DNA from: Polynucleobacter sp. MWH-UH25E
GTDB lineage: Bacteria; Pseudomonadota; Gammaproteobacteria; Burkholderiales; Burkholderiaceae
Direction: 5' to 3'
Assembly: GCF_018687095.1 (NCBI RefSeq)
Contig: NZ_CP061286.1
Location: 1,426,001 to 1,490,000, forward strand
DNA: 64,000 bases
Both the position numbers and the translations under genes were made by a program. This document shows positions 1-7,388 of the stretch, one piece after another; position 1 is the stretch's first letter, and the number at the start of each line of letters is the position of its first letter. Under the pieces are notes generated by a model. The model saw only the letters and a list, made by a program, of their open reading frames with translations. It searched no databases and was not told where the DNA came from.

Positions 1-140
1 TGATGATGAGCAATATGCGCAAGGCGCTTGCTGAATCTCTCAATACTTTTGATGGCATGAAAACAGATGCGTTGCTTGAGCGTCGCCATGAGCGCCTAAT
101 GAGTTATGGCAAGTTCAAGGAAGTCGCAGCTAAGTCCTAA
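1..140 (+). CDS. accA: Acetyl-CoA carboxylase carboxyltransferase subunit alpha, C-terminal end (partial)
   Basis: The window opens inside a reading frame whose last 45 codons end in a conserved tail containing ERRHERLMSYGKFKE, typical of the AccA C-terminus. AccA with AccD transfers the carboxyl group from carboxybiotin to acetyl-CoA to form malonyl-CoA for fatty-acid synthesis in the cytoplasm. Only the end is present, so catalytic parts cannot be checked. The stop codon lies 32 bases inside the following tilS gene, an arrangement that implies co-transcription and translational coupling. The identification rests on the short tail and the usual accA-tilS neighbourhood in betaproteobacteria. 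Confidence 0.85.
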   Translation, partial: MMSNMRKALAESLNTFDGMKTDALLERRHERLMSYGKFKEVAAKS

Positions 141-1413
141 ATCACCTAAACGAATTGCGGTCGCTTTAAGTGGCGGCCTCGATTCGGTGGTGTTGCTTGA
201 TACGGTTTGTCGAGCACAAACTGAGAGCAAAAATTCTGCTCTAGAAATTTATGCTTTTCACATTCATCATGGCTTGCAAAAGCCGGCAGATGACTGGCTG
301 CTTTTCTGCGAAAAGCTTGCAAAAAAATATCAAATTTACTTTGATTTTCGTCTGCTTCATCTTGGCGATCAAAAGATTGGTGGCAATGTTGAAGGACGAG
401 CTCGTAAGGCACGGTATGAGGCTTTGGCAGAGCTTTGCGAGCAATATGGAATCGATGATTTGCTCTTAGCACACCATCAAAACGATCAAGCTGAGACCGT
501 TCTCTTGCAGTTGCTGCGAGGATCTGGCGTTGCTGGATTGTCTGGAATGCCAAATACCCGCAAGTTGAAGACGCCAAATAAGGAAATTACTTTATGGCGA
601 CCATTACTTAATCAAAGTCGCGCTGAATTAGAGTCTTATGCGAAAGAGCGTAATCTCAAGTGGGTAGAAGATCCAAGCAATCAAGACGATGTGTTTAAGC
701 GCAATGCTATTCGCAAACAAATTATTCCTAGACTAGAACAACTCCAACCCGAAGCAGTGGCAAATCTTGCGAGAAGTGCCAACTTGATTGGCGAGTCTCA
801 GGGCTTATTAGATCGCTTAGCTCAAATTGATGGCAAGACCATTTATCAAGAAGGCGTTATTTCCATAAAGCCATTAAAAGCTCTGGCAAAGTTCGATTTA
901 CCGGCTGCAAATAATGTATTGCGTTATTGGCTAAAAATCAAAGGACTTTCTATGCCTTCACAAAAGAGGCTTGGTGCTTGGTGGCAAGATCTTGATTTGG
1001 TGAAGTCAGATGCGCAGTTAGAGTGGTTGCATGACGGTCAAATCATTCGACTTTGGAGGGGGCAGTTACAAGTTTCTGTAGAGTTGGATGGGGGGTGGAT
1101 TTTTCAACCAGTTCCAATCAGAAGTAAAAAACCAGGATTAAGTGCTACTTGGATCAAGAGGGCCCAAAAGGACGGCTTAATTTGTATTAAGGCGAGATCG
1201 GGCGCTGAAAAATTGCAGATCAAGGCGAATGCACCGCGCAGAACCCTCAAAAATCTATATCAAGAGAGTGATATTCCTCCCTGGCAGCGCCATGCGCCAC
1301 TTCTCTATATTGGTCAGGAGTTAATTGCTGTCGCTGGCGTGGGGGTAAGTTACCCGCATTTGGTTCATTCGGGGTCTAGGGTTTGGCCAGAGTGGCAGCA
1401 GACGTCAAACTAA
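106..1413 (+). CDS. tilS: tRNA(Ile)-lysidine synthase
   Basis: TilS uses ATP and lysine to convert C34 of the CAU-anticodon tRNA-Ile to lysidine, switching its identity from Met to Ile. The N-terminal PP-loop motif SGGLDS is at residues 22-27, and the frame continues with the TilS signatures HIHHGL and LAHHQNDQAET. The 435-residue length covers the catalytic N-terminal domain, the linker and the C-terminal tRNA-binding region. The first ATG overlaps the end of accA by 35 bases; no in-frame ATG lies between it and the PP-loop, so I keep it. The gene is followed 79 bases later by lysC. Confidence 0.95.
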   Translation: MASSRKSQLSPKSPKRIAVALSGGLDSVVLLDTVCRAQTESKNSALEIYAFHIHHGLQKPADDWLLFCEKLAKKYQIYFDFRLLHLGDQKIGGNVEGRARKARYEALAELCEQYGIDDLLLAHHQNDQAETVLLQLLRGSGVAGLSGMPNTRKLKTPNKEITLWRPLLNQSRAELESYAKERNLKWVEDPSNQDDVFKRNAIRKQIIPRLEQLQPEAVANLARSANLIGESQGLLDRLAQIDGKTIYQEGVISIKPLKALAKFDLPAANNVLRYWLKIKGLSMPSQKRLGAWWQDLDLVKSDAQLEWLHDGQIIRLWRGQLQVSVELDGGWIFQPVPIRSKKPGLSATWIKRAQKDGLICIKARSGAEKLQIKANAPRRTLKNLYQESDIPPWQRHAPLLYIGQELIAVAGVGVSYPHLVHSGSRVWPEWQQTSN

Positions 1414-1451
1414 GGCGTAAAACCCTGTAAAATATAGCCTTTTTAGATCAT

Positions 1452-1468
1452 CAGGAATTATTTTCCTG
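1452..1468 (+). other. Small hairpin in the lysC leader
   Basis: CAGGAA and TTCCTG form a six-base-pair stem around the loop TTATT, 24 bases before the lysC start codon. It could be a weak terminator for tilS or a leader structure for lysC. It has no T-run of note and I see no lysine-riboswitch architecture around it, since the whole spacer is only 79 bases. Confidence 0.3.
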
Positions 1469-1492
1469 TTTAACAAACGGCAAACAGTTTTT

Positions 1493-2743
1493 ATGGCTCT
1501 TATTGTTCATAAGTATGGCGGCACCTCAATGGGTTCAGTTGAACGCATTGCAAATGTTGCAAAGCGTGTTGCTAAATGGATGCGTGCTGGCCATCAAGTG
1601 GTGGTTGTGCCATCCGCTATGTCGGGCGAAACCAATCGGTTGCTAGGCCTGGCAAAAGAAATCAATCCAAATCCAAGTCCTCGTGAGCTTGATCAAATTG
1701 CTTCTACAGGTGAACAGGTTAGTTCTGGTCTATTAGCATTGGCTTTGATGAAAGAGGGTATTGATGCGGTTAGTTATGCCGGTTGGCAAGTAACCGTATA
1801 TACGGACTCCTCTTTTACTAAAGCGCGTATTAAAAGCATTGATAGCAAAAAGATTTTGAATGATCTAAACGCTGGTCGTGCAGTTGTTGTTACTGGATTT
1901 CAGGGTGTAGATCCAGAAGGCAATATCACTACATTAGGCCGTGGCGGCTCTGATACATCCGCGGTGGCTATGGCTGCTGCATTAAAAGCAGATGAGTGCC
2001 TCATCTACACAGACGTTGATGGTGTGTATACAACTGACCCACGTGTTTGTGAAGATGCGCGTCGCCTAGATAAGATTACTTTTGAAGAGATGCTTGAGAT
2101 GGCAAGCTTAGGCTCAAAGGTATTACAAATTCGTTCTGTTGAGTTTGCTGGTAAGTACAAAGTTAAAACCCGTGTTCTGTCATCACTGACAGATCCTATG
2201 ATGCCTTTAGACCAAGAGATGAAGTCGGGCACCTTGATTACATTTGAAGAGGACAGCACTATGGAAGCCGCCGTTATTTCCGGTATCGCCTTTGCGCGCG
2301 ATGAAGCGAAAATTACCGTACTCGGAGTTCCTGATCGCCCAGGTATTGCATATCAAATCCTGGGTCCAATCGCTGATGCGAACATTGATGTAGACATTAT
2401 TATTCAGAATCAATCAGTTGAAGGTAAAACCGATTTCACATTCACTGTGCCGCGCGCTGATTATCAAAAAGCCTTGGACATTCTTAAGGGAACAGTACAA
2501 GCCCATATTGAAGCTAAAGAAATTTCAGGTGATCCTAAAGTTTCCAAGGTATCTGTTGTTGGCGTTGGCATGCGTTCGCATGTTGGTATTGCTAGCAAAA
2601 TGTTCCGCACCTTGTCGGAGGAGGGTATCAATATCCTCATGATCTCTACCAGTGAAATTAAGATTTCTGTCGTCATCGATGAGAAATATATGGAATTGGC
2701 TGTACGCGCTTTGCACAAGGCGTTTGAGTTGGATCAGAAGTAA
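1493..2743 (+). CDS. lysC: Aspartate kinase
   Basis: The enzyme phosphorylates L-aspartate to aspartyl phosphate, the first committed step towards lysine, threonine, methionine and diaminopimelate. The N-terminal kinase domain carries KYGGTS at residues 7-12, then the STGEQVS and GRGGSDTSA motifs. Two C-terminal ACT domains follow, which bind the feedback effectors. The length of 416 is that of the monofunctional class in which alpha and beta subunits arise from one gene. The single ATG start fits the family. It sits between tilS and tRNA-Ser, a common betaproteobacterial order. There is no fused homoserine dehydrogenase domain. Confidence 0.97.
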   Translation: MALIVHKYGGTSMGSVERIANVAKRVAKWMRAGHQVVVVPSAMSGETNRLLGLAKEINPNPSPRELDQIASTGEQVSSGLLALALMKEGIDAVSYAGWQVTVYTDSSFTKARIKSIDSKKILNDLNAGRAVVVTGFQGVDPEGNITTLGRGGSDTSAVAMAAALKADECLIYTDVDGVYTTDPRVCEDARRLDKITFEEMLEMASLGSKVLQIRSVEFAGKYKVKTRVLSSLTDPMMPLDQEMKSGTLITFEEDSTMEAAVISGIAFARDEAKITVLGVPDRPGIAYQILGPIADANIDVDIIIQNQSVEGKTDFTFTVPRADYQKALDILKGTVQAHIEAKEISGDPKVSKVSVVGVGMRSHVGIASKMFRTLSEEGINILMISTSEIKISVVIDEKYMELAVRALHKAFELDQK

Positions 2744-2814
2744 GCCCCTCAAAAGGTCAATAAAACCCCTCAGATGCGGTTATCCGTTAAACTGTGGGGC
2801 GCAGTAAAAAGTAC

Positions 2815-2909
2815 GGAGACGTGGCCGAGCTGGTCGAAGGCACTCCCCTGCTAAGGGAGCATCGGGGCTAAAACTCTGATCGGAGGTTCGAATCCTCTCG
2901 TCTCCGCCA
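2815..2909 (+). tRNA. tRNA-Ser (anticodon GCT)
   Basis: The 95-base cloverleaf has acceptor arms GGAGACG and CGTCTCC, a discriminator G and an encoded CCA. The anticodon loop gives GCT, reading serine AGC/AGU codons. The long variable arm between the anticodon and T arms is typical of class II serine tRNAs, and the T loop reads GTTCGAATC. It lies 71 bases after lysC and is followed by a clear terminator. Confidence 0.97.
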
Positions 2910-2922
2910 GTACTTTTCAAAT

Positions 2923-2957
2923 AAACCCAGTAAATCTAAGGATTTTCTGGGTTTTTT
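2923..2957 (+). terminator. Rho-independent terminator after tRNA-Ser
   Basis: AAACCCAG and CTGGGTTT form the outer stem and AAATC with GATTT extends it past a T-T mismatch, leaving the loop TAAG. The stem ends in a run of six T, as expected for intrinsic termination of the tRNA transcript. Confidence 0.85.
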
Positions 2958-3023
2958 GTTATCTAATTTTATGTTCTAAGTCATTGAAAATAAACAATAA
3001 AATTGGAAATATCAAAATATTTG

Positions 3024-3058
3024 TTGCTTAGCAGCAAATAAATGTTGCAATACAGCAA
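3024..3058 (+). promoter_or_regulatory. Two tandem TTGC-N6-GCAA palindromes upstream of the phasin gene, candidate PhaR operators
   Basis: TTGCTTAGCAGCAA at 3024-3037 and TTGCAATACAGCAA at 3045-3058 share the plan TTGC-N6-GCAA and start exactly 21 bases apart, about two helical turns. The first extends to TTTGTTGC and GCAGCAAA around TTA. A weak -35/-10 pair (TTGAAA at 2984, AAATAT at 3007) would put transcription start just before the first box, so a bound repressor would block it. PhaR is known to repress phasin genes in PHA producers, and phaR is encoded at 55712. Assignment of PhaR to these boxes is inference. Confidence 0.6.
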
Positions 3059-3119
3059 AAAGTTTGGAACAATGGTGCATCGCAACAAAAAACGTAACCA
3101 CATTCATAAAGGATTAATC

Positions 3120-3692
3120 ATGTTCCAGAATCAATTAAACGATCAAATCGCTCAAGCTCAAGCTAAAGCTGTTGAGAATGCAAAACATTTGGCACAAGTA
3201 GCTGTTGAAAGTGCTCAAGAGTTGGCAGAAATCAACCAAGCTGCTGCTAAAGATGCATTGGCTGCTGCACAAGACGCTAGCTCACAGTTGTTGGCTATCA
3301 AAGATGCACAGCAATTGGCTAAATTAGCTCAACCAGAAGCTGCTCAAGAAGCTGCTAAGTATGCTGCTGCATACCAAGCTAAAGTTAACAAAGTTGTTCG
3401 CAACGGTAACAAAGAAGTTGCTCAAGTTGTTGATGCTTCTATCGATGATGCACGTGATGATTTAGTTAAGTTTGTTAAAGAAGCAACTAAAACTGCTCCT
3501 GCTGGTTCTGAGGCATTTGTATCTGCATTCAAAACTGCATTCGAAGCTTCTATTCAACAATTTGACCAAGTTCGTGCAACTGCTACTGATGCATTCGCTA
3601 CTTTCGAAAAGAATGTTGACGCTGCATTGGCTAACTTTCAAGGTCAATACGCTGTAGCTAAGCCAGCTGCCAAAAGCCGTAAAGCTGCTTAA
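3120..3692 (+). CDS. Phasin family protein (PHA granule-associated)
   Basis: Phasins coat polyhydroxyalkanoate granules and control their number and surface. The 190-residue product is rich in Ala, Gln and Lys and predicted to be almost entirely amphipathic helix. It begins MFQNQLNDQIAQAQAKAVEN and ends in a basic Ala/Lys/Arg tail, the pattern of the Phasin_2/PhaP family. An earlier ATG at 3042 is in frame, but it falls inside the second upstream palindrome. The ATG at 3120 has AAAGGA seven bases upstream and gives the family N-terminus, so I choose it. The gene is monocistronic, with a strong terminator behind it. PHA synthase and PhaR genes occur at 53188-56272. Confidence 0.93.
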   Translation: MFQNQLNDQIAQAQAKAVENAKHLAQVAVESAQELAEINQAAAKDALAAAQDASSQLLAIKDAQQLAKLAQPEAAQEAAKYAAAYQAKVNKVVRNGNKEVAQVVDASIDDARDDLVKFVKEATKTAPAGSEAFVSAFKTAFEASIQQFDQVRATATDAFATFEKNVDAALANFQGQYAVAKPAAKSRKAA

Positions 3693-3713
3693 TTAGTATT
3701 CGCGTTAAATAGA

Positions 3714-3737
3714 AAAACCGCCTTCGGGCGGTTTTTT
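3714..3737 (+). terminator. Rho-independent terminator of the phasin gene
   Basis: AAAACCGCC pairs with GGCGGTTTT across a TTCG tetraloop and is followed by six T. This is a textbook intrinsic terminator and closes the phasin transcript. Confidence 0.93.
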
Positions 3738-3783
3738 GTTGTTCCTGAGAAATCAAACAAGACTAGCAAAGCCTTAACAGGCC

Positions 3784-4332
3784 CTAGTAGGCTACTCCAT
3801 CCGCGGCTTTCAAGTACCCTTGTATGTATTGCGGTGGTATGTACACAACCGTTGTAACTCCAGCTTTAGATCCAATCTTGAGCTCAAAGCCATTCTTCAT
3901 ATTCTGTTTTAAAAAGGCATCAGTGACTTTAATGGATAGCAATTCTTTAAACATGCAGCCTCTGGATTCACATAGGCCAGCTTCTTTGGAAATTACCTTA
4001 AAGCTACTTACTGGTCCGTTAATGAGGCTGGCAGAGTTGTAGTCACGCACTTGATTGAAGTAGGTGAGGTGCACTTGAAGTTCATAAGTCTTCATTCCTT
4101 GCTGTGTTTCAGCTGTACGAAGATTAAACATTTCGTAGGTGTTAGCTTCATCCATCGTATTGATAGATGGGCCTAGATAAGTTTTGCCGCCTGTTGTGGG
4201 GTTTGGGGTAACAGTGGTTGATTGATACACGTCATTTACTTCCCATGAGCTGATCTTTTTATCGTTGTTGGCGCAAGCGCTAAGGCCTAGGGCGATAGAG
4301 GTCAGTAAAACAAGATGTGCAAGACGGTACAT
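3784..4332 (-). CDS. Predicted lipoprotein of unknown function
   Basis: The 182-residue product begins with a type II signal peptide: a basic start, a hydrophobic stretch and the lipobox LSAC with Cys20, so it should be lipidated and held in a membrane on the periplasmic side. The mature part has two further cysteines in an ECxxxxC-like context (CESRGC) that could form a disulfide, and no domain I recognise. The start has a good ribosome-binding site (AAGGAG) a few bases upstream. It is transcribed away from the HTH gene at 4527 and converges on the phasin gene. I cannot assign a function. Confidence 0.8.
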   Translation of the reverse strand: MYRLAHLVLLTSIALGLSACANNDKKISSWEVNDVYQSTTVTPNPTTGGKTYLGPSINTMDEANTYEMFNLRTAETQQGMKTYELQVHLTYFNQVRDYNSASLINGPVSSFKVISKEAGLCESRGCMFKELLSIKVTDAFLKQNMKNGFELKIGSKAGVTTVVYIPPQYIQGYLKAADGVAY

Positions 4333-4473
4333 ATTTATAGCTCCTTAGTTACCTAAATCATACTATTGCAATCACCCCAATGGCTTTTCTAGCCTTTTAT
4401 CCAGCTGTTTTCTCCCGCATTCATAAAAACAATCGCTTTTATTAGGGTTTGTCATGATGAATTTACTATACTT

Positions 4474-4507
4474 CACAACTTCACATGTAATGAAGTTGTG
4501 ATATAGT
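4474..4507 (+). promoter_or_regulatory. Promoter with overlapping 10-bp inverted repeat, candidate operator of the HTH gene
   Basis: CACAACTTCA (4474-4483) and TGAAGTTGTG (4491-4500) are perfect inverted repeats separated by seven bases. A possible -35 TTCACA (4480-4485) and -10 TATAGT (4502-4507) with a 16-base spacer overlap the repeat. The predicted transcript would start near 4514, just before the ATG at 4527. The encoded small HTH protein is the obvious candidate to bind here and control itself, which is inference. Confidence 0.55.
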
Positions 4508-4526
4508 GTTGGAACTGGGAGATGAA

Positions 4527-4706
4527 ATGAGAAGACAAATACCGAAAACACATCAAGCCTTGGAGTGGATAGGGAAGGGCATGAGCGCAGCTCAGGCCGC
4601 TAGAAAGATGGAAATTTCAGAATCCAGTGTCTATGCCGCCCTCAGAAAATCGAGAGCGAAAGATATGGGTTGCTGTCCAACGTGTGGTCACAAAATAAGG
4701 AACTAA
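4527..4706 (+). CDS. Small helix-turn-helix protein with C-terminal Cys motif
   Basis: The 59-residue product has a helix-turn-helix at about residues 17-42 (GMSAAQAARKMEISESSVYA), resembling the HTH of resolvases and small phage or plasmid regulators. It ends in CCPTCGH, half of a zinc-ribbon-like knuckle. An in-frame GTG lies at 4506, but it overlaps the predicted -10 and has no Shine-Dalgarno. The ATG at 4527 has GGGAG at 4517-4521 with five bases between, so I choose it. The stop is one base before the next gene, whose ribosome-binding site lies inside this frame, so the two are probably coupled. A regulator role is inferred from the HTH and the upstream inverted repeat. Confidence 0.75.
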   Translation: MRRQIPKTHQALEWIGKGMSAAQAARKMEISESSVYAALRKSRAKDMGCCPTCGHKIRN

Positions 4707-4707
4707 G

Positions 4708-5004
4708 ATGAAAAAAACTCTATTAGCAGGTGTAACAATTTCACTTGCAGCATTTGCATACGCAAATACGTCGTCTGATTCATCTGCGCTAGTTAGTCAG
4801 CAGTGCAAGATTTCTGCTGAAGCCGTATCAACCTTAAAGGGCTTGCAATATGGCAATACATCTATTCGTAAAGATGTGGCAAGTTTGATTGATCGTCACC
4901 TTAAGACGCCAGAAAATAAAGAGATGGCATATAAAAAGCTGAACTTGATGGTGGATGACAAATCAAGTAATGCAGCGACATTAGAGTCAAAGTATTGTTC
5001 TTAA
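4708..5004 (+). CDS. Small exported protein of unknown function
   Basis: This 98-residue protein has a clear Sec signal peptide (MKKTLLAGVTISLAAFAYA, cleavage predicted after Ala19). The mature part is about 79 residues with two cysteines, Cys33 and Cys97, near its two ends; they could close one disulfide in the periplasm. It is mostly predicted helix. I do not recognise a family. The Shine-Dalgarno AGGA lies at the end of the HTH gene one base upstream, so the two genes form a tight operon, and a terminator follows immediately. The pairing suggests that the HTH protein controls how much of this exported protein is made. Confidence 0.8.
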   Translation: MKKTLLAGVTISLAAFAYANTSSDSSALVSQQCKISAEAVSTLKGLQYGNTSIRKDVASLIDRHLKTPENKEMAYKKLNLMVDDKSSNAATLESKYCS

Positions 5005-5018
5005 TGTAGTAAAAATTA

Positions 5019-5039
5019 AACCCCGCATATAGCGGGGTT
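5019..5039. terminator. Terminator hairpin between the convergent 4708 and 5072 genes
   Basis: AACCCCGC and GCGGGGTT form an eight-base-pair stem with the loop ATATA. A short T-rich stretch follows on the plus strand and the complementary side has TTTAATTTTT, so it can work for both converging transcripts. Confidence 0.8.
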
Positions 5040-5071
5040 ACTTTATGCTGTAAAGAGAAAGCATAGTTGCC

Positions 5072-6166
5072 CTAATACTTTAGGGTGGACAAAAAGCTTT
5101 TGATCGCATTATTTTGAACCTCATTCTCTGCTTCGGTAATACCGGCACCGGAGAGATGACCCATTGGTAAGCGGTCGTTAATGGCAATATATTTTGCTCC
5201 TGGGATTAGATTTGCTGAAGTTTTGGCATCAGATTCCGGATTGAGCAAATCCCCCGTTCCAGCAAGGATTAAAGTTTTTGCTTTAATTGATTTCAGGGCA
5301 GCAGAAGTATTGCCATTAAACCCCTTGGTTAGGCCGACATCATGTCTATCGTAAGCGCGTGATTGCCATATCCAGTCATTCGCATCCATCCTTTTCCATC
5401 CAGCATCCTGTACCTTTTTTAGGTATTCAATTTCTGCAATTGGCGTTGGATTAAGTTGATCCTGATATGCGGGTGTTCTAACAATGACACCGCTAAGCCA
5501 ACCAGCCCATAGTTTCATGCCTTGTTCAACTGGTTTTTCGTATTTGCCGCCTTGATATGTTGGATCAGTCATGATGCTTTGACGTAGCATTTCAAGTACG
5601 CCAGTGGTCCAGGCCGGGGTTTTTGCTAAGGGGATTATAGGTATAACAGCCTGCATTGTATTTGGATAAGAAACGGCCCATTGCAACGCTTGCATACCGC
5701 CCATTGATGCCCCAACTACTGCTACAAGTTTGGTAATCCCAAAATGATTCATGATTAACTCATGCTGGCTATTCACCATGTCTCGTATATTAAATTCAGG
5801 AAAGCTCACATTTGGTTGAGACTTGCTATTTGATGGTGATGTTGTAAGTCCATTGCCAATCGCATCAGTGCAAATTACAAAGTACTTATTGGTATCCAAA
5901 GCCTTGCCAGGCCCAATGAGATAGTCGATCCTGTGATGGTTTCCGCCTATCGCAGTTACCATGAGGATCGCATTAGTCTTATCGGCGTTTAATGTGCCTT
6001 GCGTTGTATAGGAAAGATTGAAGTCCTCAATGACGGAGCCATTTTCTAGTTGAAAATTTCCTTCGGAATAAAGCTGGTGGGGTGGATCTGTCGGTTTATG
6101 GGCTGCAGATATTAGAGGTGTCAGGATGCAGGCTAGCGCAAGACCCTTGATAATGGCTCTATACAT
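5072..6166 (-). CDS. Exported alpha/beta hydrolase of the MetX-like family
   Basis: The 364-residue product is an alpha/beta-hydrolase-fold protein related to homoserine O-acetyltransferase (MetX). It shows the nucleophile elbow GASMGGMQ with Ser154, a FPEFNIRDMV segment like that of MetX, and the late Asp (GTGDLLNPES) and His (MGHLSG) of the triad. Unlike MetX it starts with a signal peptide of about 22 residues, so it probably acts in the periplasm, where acetyl-CoA is not available. A hydrolase or esterase is therefore more likely than an acetyltransferase. AAGGAG lies a few bases before the ATG. Its 5' end nearly abuts the divergent Smr gene. The substrate is unknown. Confidence 0.82.
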   Translation of the reverse strand: MYRAIIKGLALACILTPLISAAHKPTDPPHQLYSEGNFQLENGSVIEDFNLSYTTQGTLNADKTNAILMVTAIGGNHHRIDYLIGPGKALDTNKYFVICTDAIGNGLTTSPSNSKSQPNVSFPEFNIRDMVNSQHELIMNHFGITKLVAVVGASMGGMQALQWAVSYPNTMQAVIPIIPLAKTPAWTTGVLEMLRQSIMTDPTYQGGKYEKPVEQGMKLWAGWLSGVIVRTPAYQDQLNPTPIAEIEYLKKVQDAGWKRMDANDWIWQSRAYDRHDVGLTKGFNGNTSAALKSIKAKTLILAGTGDLLNPESDAKTSANLIPGAKYIAINDRLPMGHLSGAGITEAENEVQNNAIKSFLSTLKY

Positions 6167-6210
6167 GGTTGTCTCCTTTTTATTGTTTATGTATTTATAG
6201 CAGGAATCAT

Positions 6211-6672
6211 ATGGGTCATGCTTTTGAGTGCTCTGAATGTGGCAATCCTAGGAATATGATGGGTTCTTGTCAGTATTGCGCAAGCGCATCACCCCCAAGC
6301 GTATTGGTCGAAGCGATTGAGCTCAATATAAAGCGAGGAATGCCTACGGTAGAGGCAGCACTGGATACATTGACTGAGCATCTCAGGGCAGCACATGAGT
6401 TGAAGATAAAAGCAATCATATTGATTCATGGGTACGGCTCATCAGGAGAGGGCGGGCATATTAAGCGAGCCATTCATGAGGCGCTCGAGTTAAATCGTTA
6501 CGCAGACCGAGTAGACGAGTATTTTTACGGGGAAAATGTGCCGTATGGAAGCCCTGCCTATCATGAGTTAATGAAGAAGCGACCCAGTCTCAAGCGGTAT
6601 TTGAGGCATTTCAAGGCATCCAATGCTGGAATGACTGTGCTGCTATTGGGGTCTGGCTACAGAAGTGCTTAG
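6211..6672 (+). CDS. Smr-domain protein with N-terminal zinc ribbon
   Basis: Two CxxC pairs (C7/C10 and C20/C23) form a probable zinc ribbon. The C-terminal half is an Smr domain with the conserved LIHGYGSSGEGG at residues 71-82, the motif of the MutS2 C-terminal nuclease or nucleic-acid-binding domain. Stand-alone Smr proteins can nick or bind DNA or RNA, and some act on stalled ribosomes. An upstream TTG at 6169 could extend the frame, but the ATG at 6211 has AGGA close upstream and leads directly into the zinc ribbon, so I take it (153 residues). It is followed by the YqjD-like gene 26 bases later. The target is not evident. Confidence 0.82.
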   Translation: MGHAFECSECGNPRNMMGSCQYCASASPPSVLVEAIELNIKRGMPTVEAALDTLTEHLRAAHELKIKAIILIHGYGSSGEGGHIKRAIHEALELNRYADRVDEYFYGENVPYGSPAYHELMKKRPSLKRYLRHFKASNAGMTVLLLGSGYRSA

Positions 6673-6698
6673 AATAGATACGACTACAGGAAATTATC

Positions 6699-7010
6699 AT
6701 GACAGCAAAAAAATTAGAGCAAGCAGATCAACTGATCGATGAATTCAAATCCCTGGTTGCGGATGCAGAGGTTTTAATAAAGGCAACCCAAGATCATCCA
6801 AACGAGACCATCGGCAACCTACGTAATAAGGCGCTGGAAACTATTTCAGGCGCAAAAGAAAAGATTTCCAGTTTAGAAGGAGATCTAGCTGACAGGGCAA
6901 AAGTTGTGGCTGCTGGGGCGGATGATTTCGTGCATCGCAATCCTTGGGAGGCAATAGGAGTCGCTGCTGGATTGGGTCTTTTAATTGGTTTGTTTATCCG
7001 TCGACGCTAG
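6699..7010 (+). CDS. DUF883 family membrane-anchored protein (YqjD/ElaB-like)
   Basis: The 103-residue product has a long charged helix followed by a C-terminal segment HRNPWEAIGVAAGLGLLIGLFIRRR-type, with the NPW motif, one transmembrane helix and a terminal RRR. That is the layout of the ElaB/YqjD/YgaM family, which in Escherichia coli sits in the inner membrane and binds ribosomes in stationary phase. It is the first gene of the yqjD-yqjE-yqjK-type trio, with short spacers of 6 and 3 bases to the next two, so the three are surely one operon. The ribosome role here is by analogy only. Confidence 0.88.
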   Translation: MTAKKLEQADQLIDEFKSLVADAEVLIKATQDHPNETIGNLRNKALETISGAKEKISSLEGDLADRAKVVAAGADDFVHRNPWEAIGVAAGLGLLIGLFIRRR

Positions 7011-7016
7011 GTATTT

Positions 7017-7385
7017 ATGTCCCAAGAAAACTTGCTGTCCTCAATAAAAAATCTTGCGGTGACTGGTGCGTCGATTGCTCAAACACGCTTAGAGCTACTT
7101 TCGGTAGATGTGCAAATTGCTAGAAGTAAATTTCTGCAGTCTCTTGTCATGATCGTGTCGGCACTATTCTTTTTGTTTTTTGGTTTAGTGATGCTTGCGC
7201 TATTGATCGTGATCTACAGCTGGGAGTCTGACCGAATCTGGGCGCTCAGTTTATTGACAAGCGCCTTTATCTCTATTGGCGTTATTTTGGCGGGCTTGGT
7301 AATTCAGTCTTTGCGCACTATGCCAAAATTGTTTGAGGCATCTATTGCTGAGTTAGCAAAGGATGCCGAAGAATTGAATCGCTAA
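7017..7385 (+). CDS. YqjE-like / phage holin family III-type membrane protein
   Basis: This 122-residue protein has two strong hydrophobic segments, at roughly residues 40-70 and 80-102, flanked by charged helices (EELNR at the end). Length, topology and position behind the DUF883 gene match the YqjE family, which databases call a putative holin superfamily III protein. There is no evidence that it lyses cells. It starts six bases after the previous stop. It probably forms a membrane assembly with its neighbours. Confidence 0.82.
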   Translation: MSQENLLSSIKNLAVTGASIAQTRLELLSVDVQIARSKFLQSLVMIVSALFFLFFGLVMLALLIVIYSWESDRIWALSLLTSAFISIGVILAGLVIQSLRTMPKLFEASIAELAKDAEELNR

Positions 7386-7388
7386 TCC

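Noticed and set aside
146..577. A 143-codon open frame antisense to tilS
   Set aside because: It lies wholly inside tilS on the other strand, has no Shine-Dalgarno or family match, and tilS is certain.
3042..3119. Longer phasin start at 3042
   Set aside because: The extra 26 residues come from the operator region and do not look like a phasin N-terminus; 3120 has a Shine-Dalgarno.
4506..4526. GTG at 4506 as start of the small HTH gene
   Set aside because: It overlaps the candidate -10 hexamer and has no ribosome-binding site; the ATG at 4527 has one at proper spacing.
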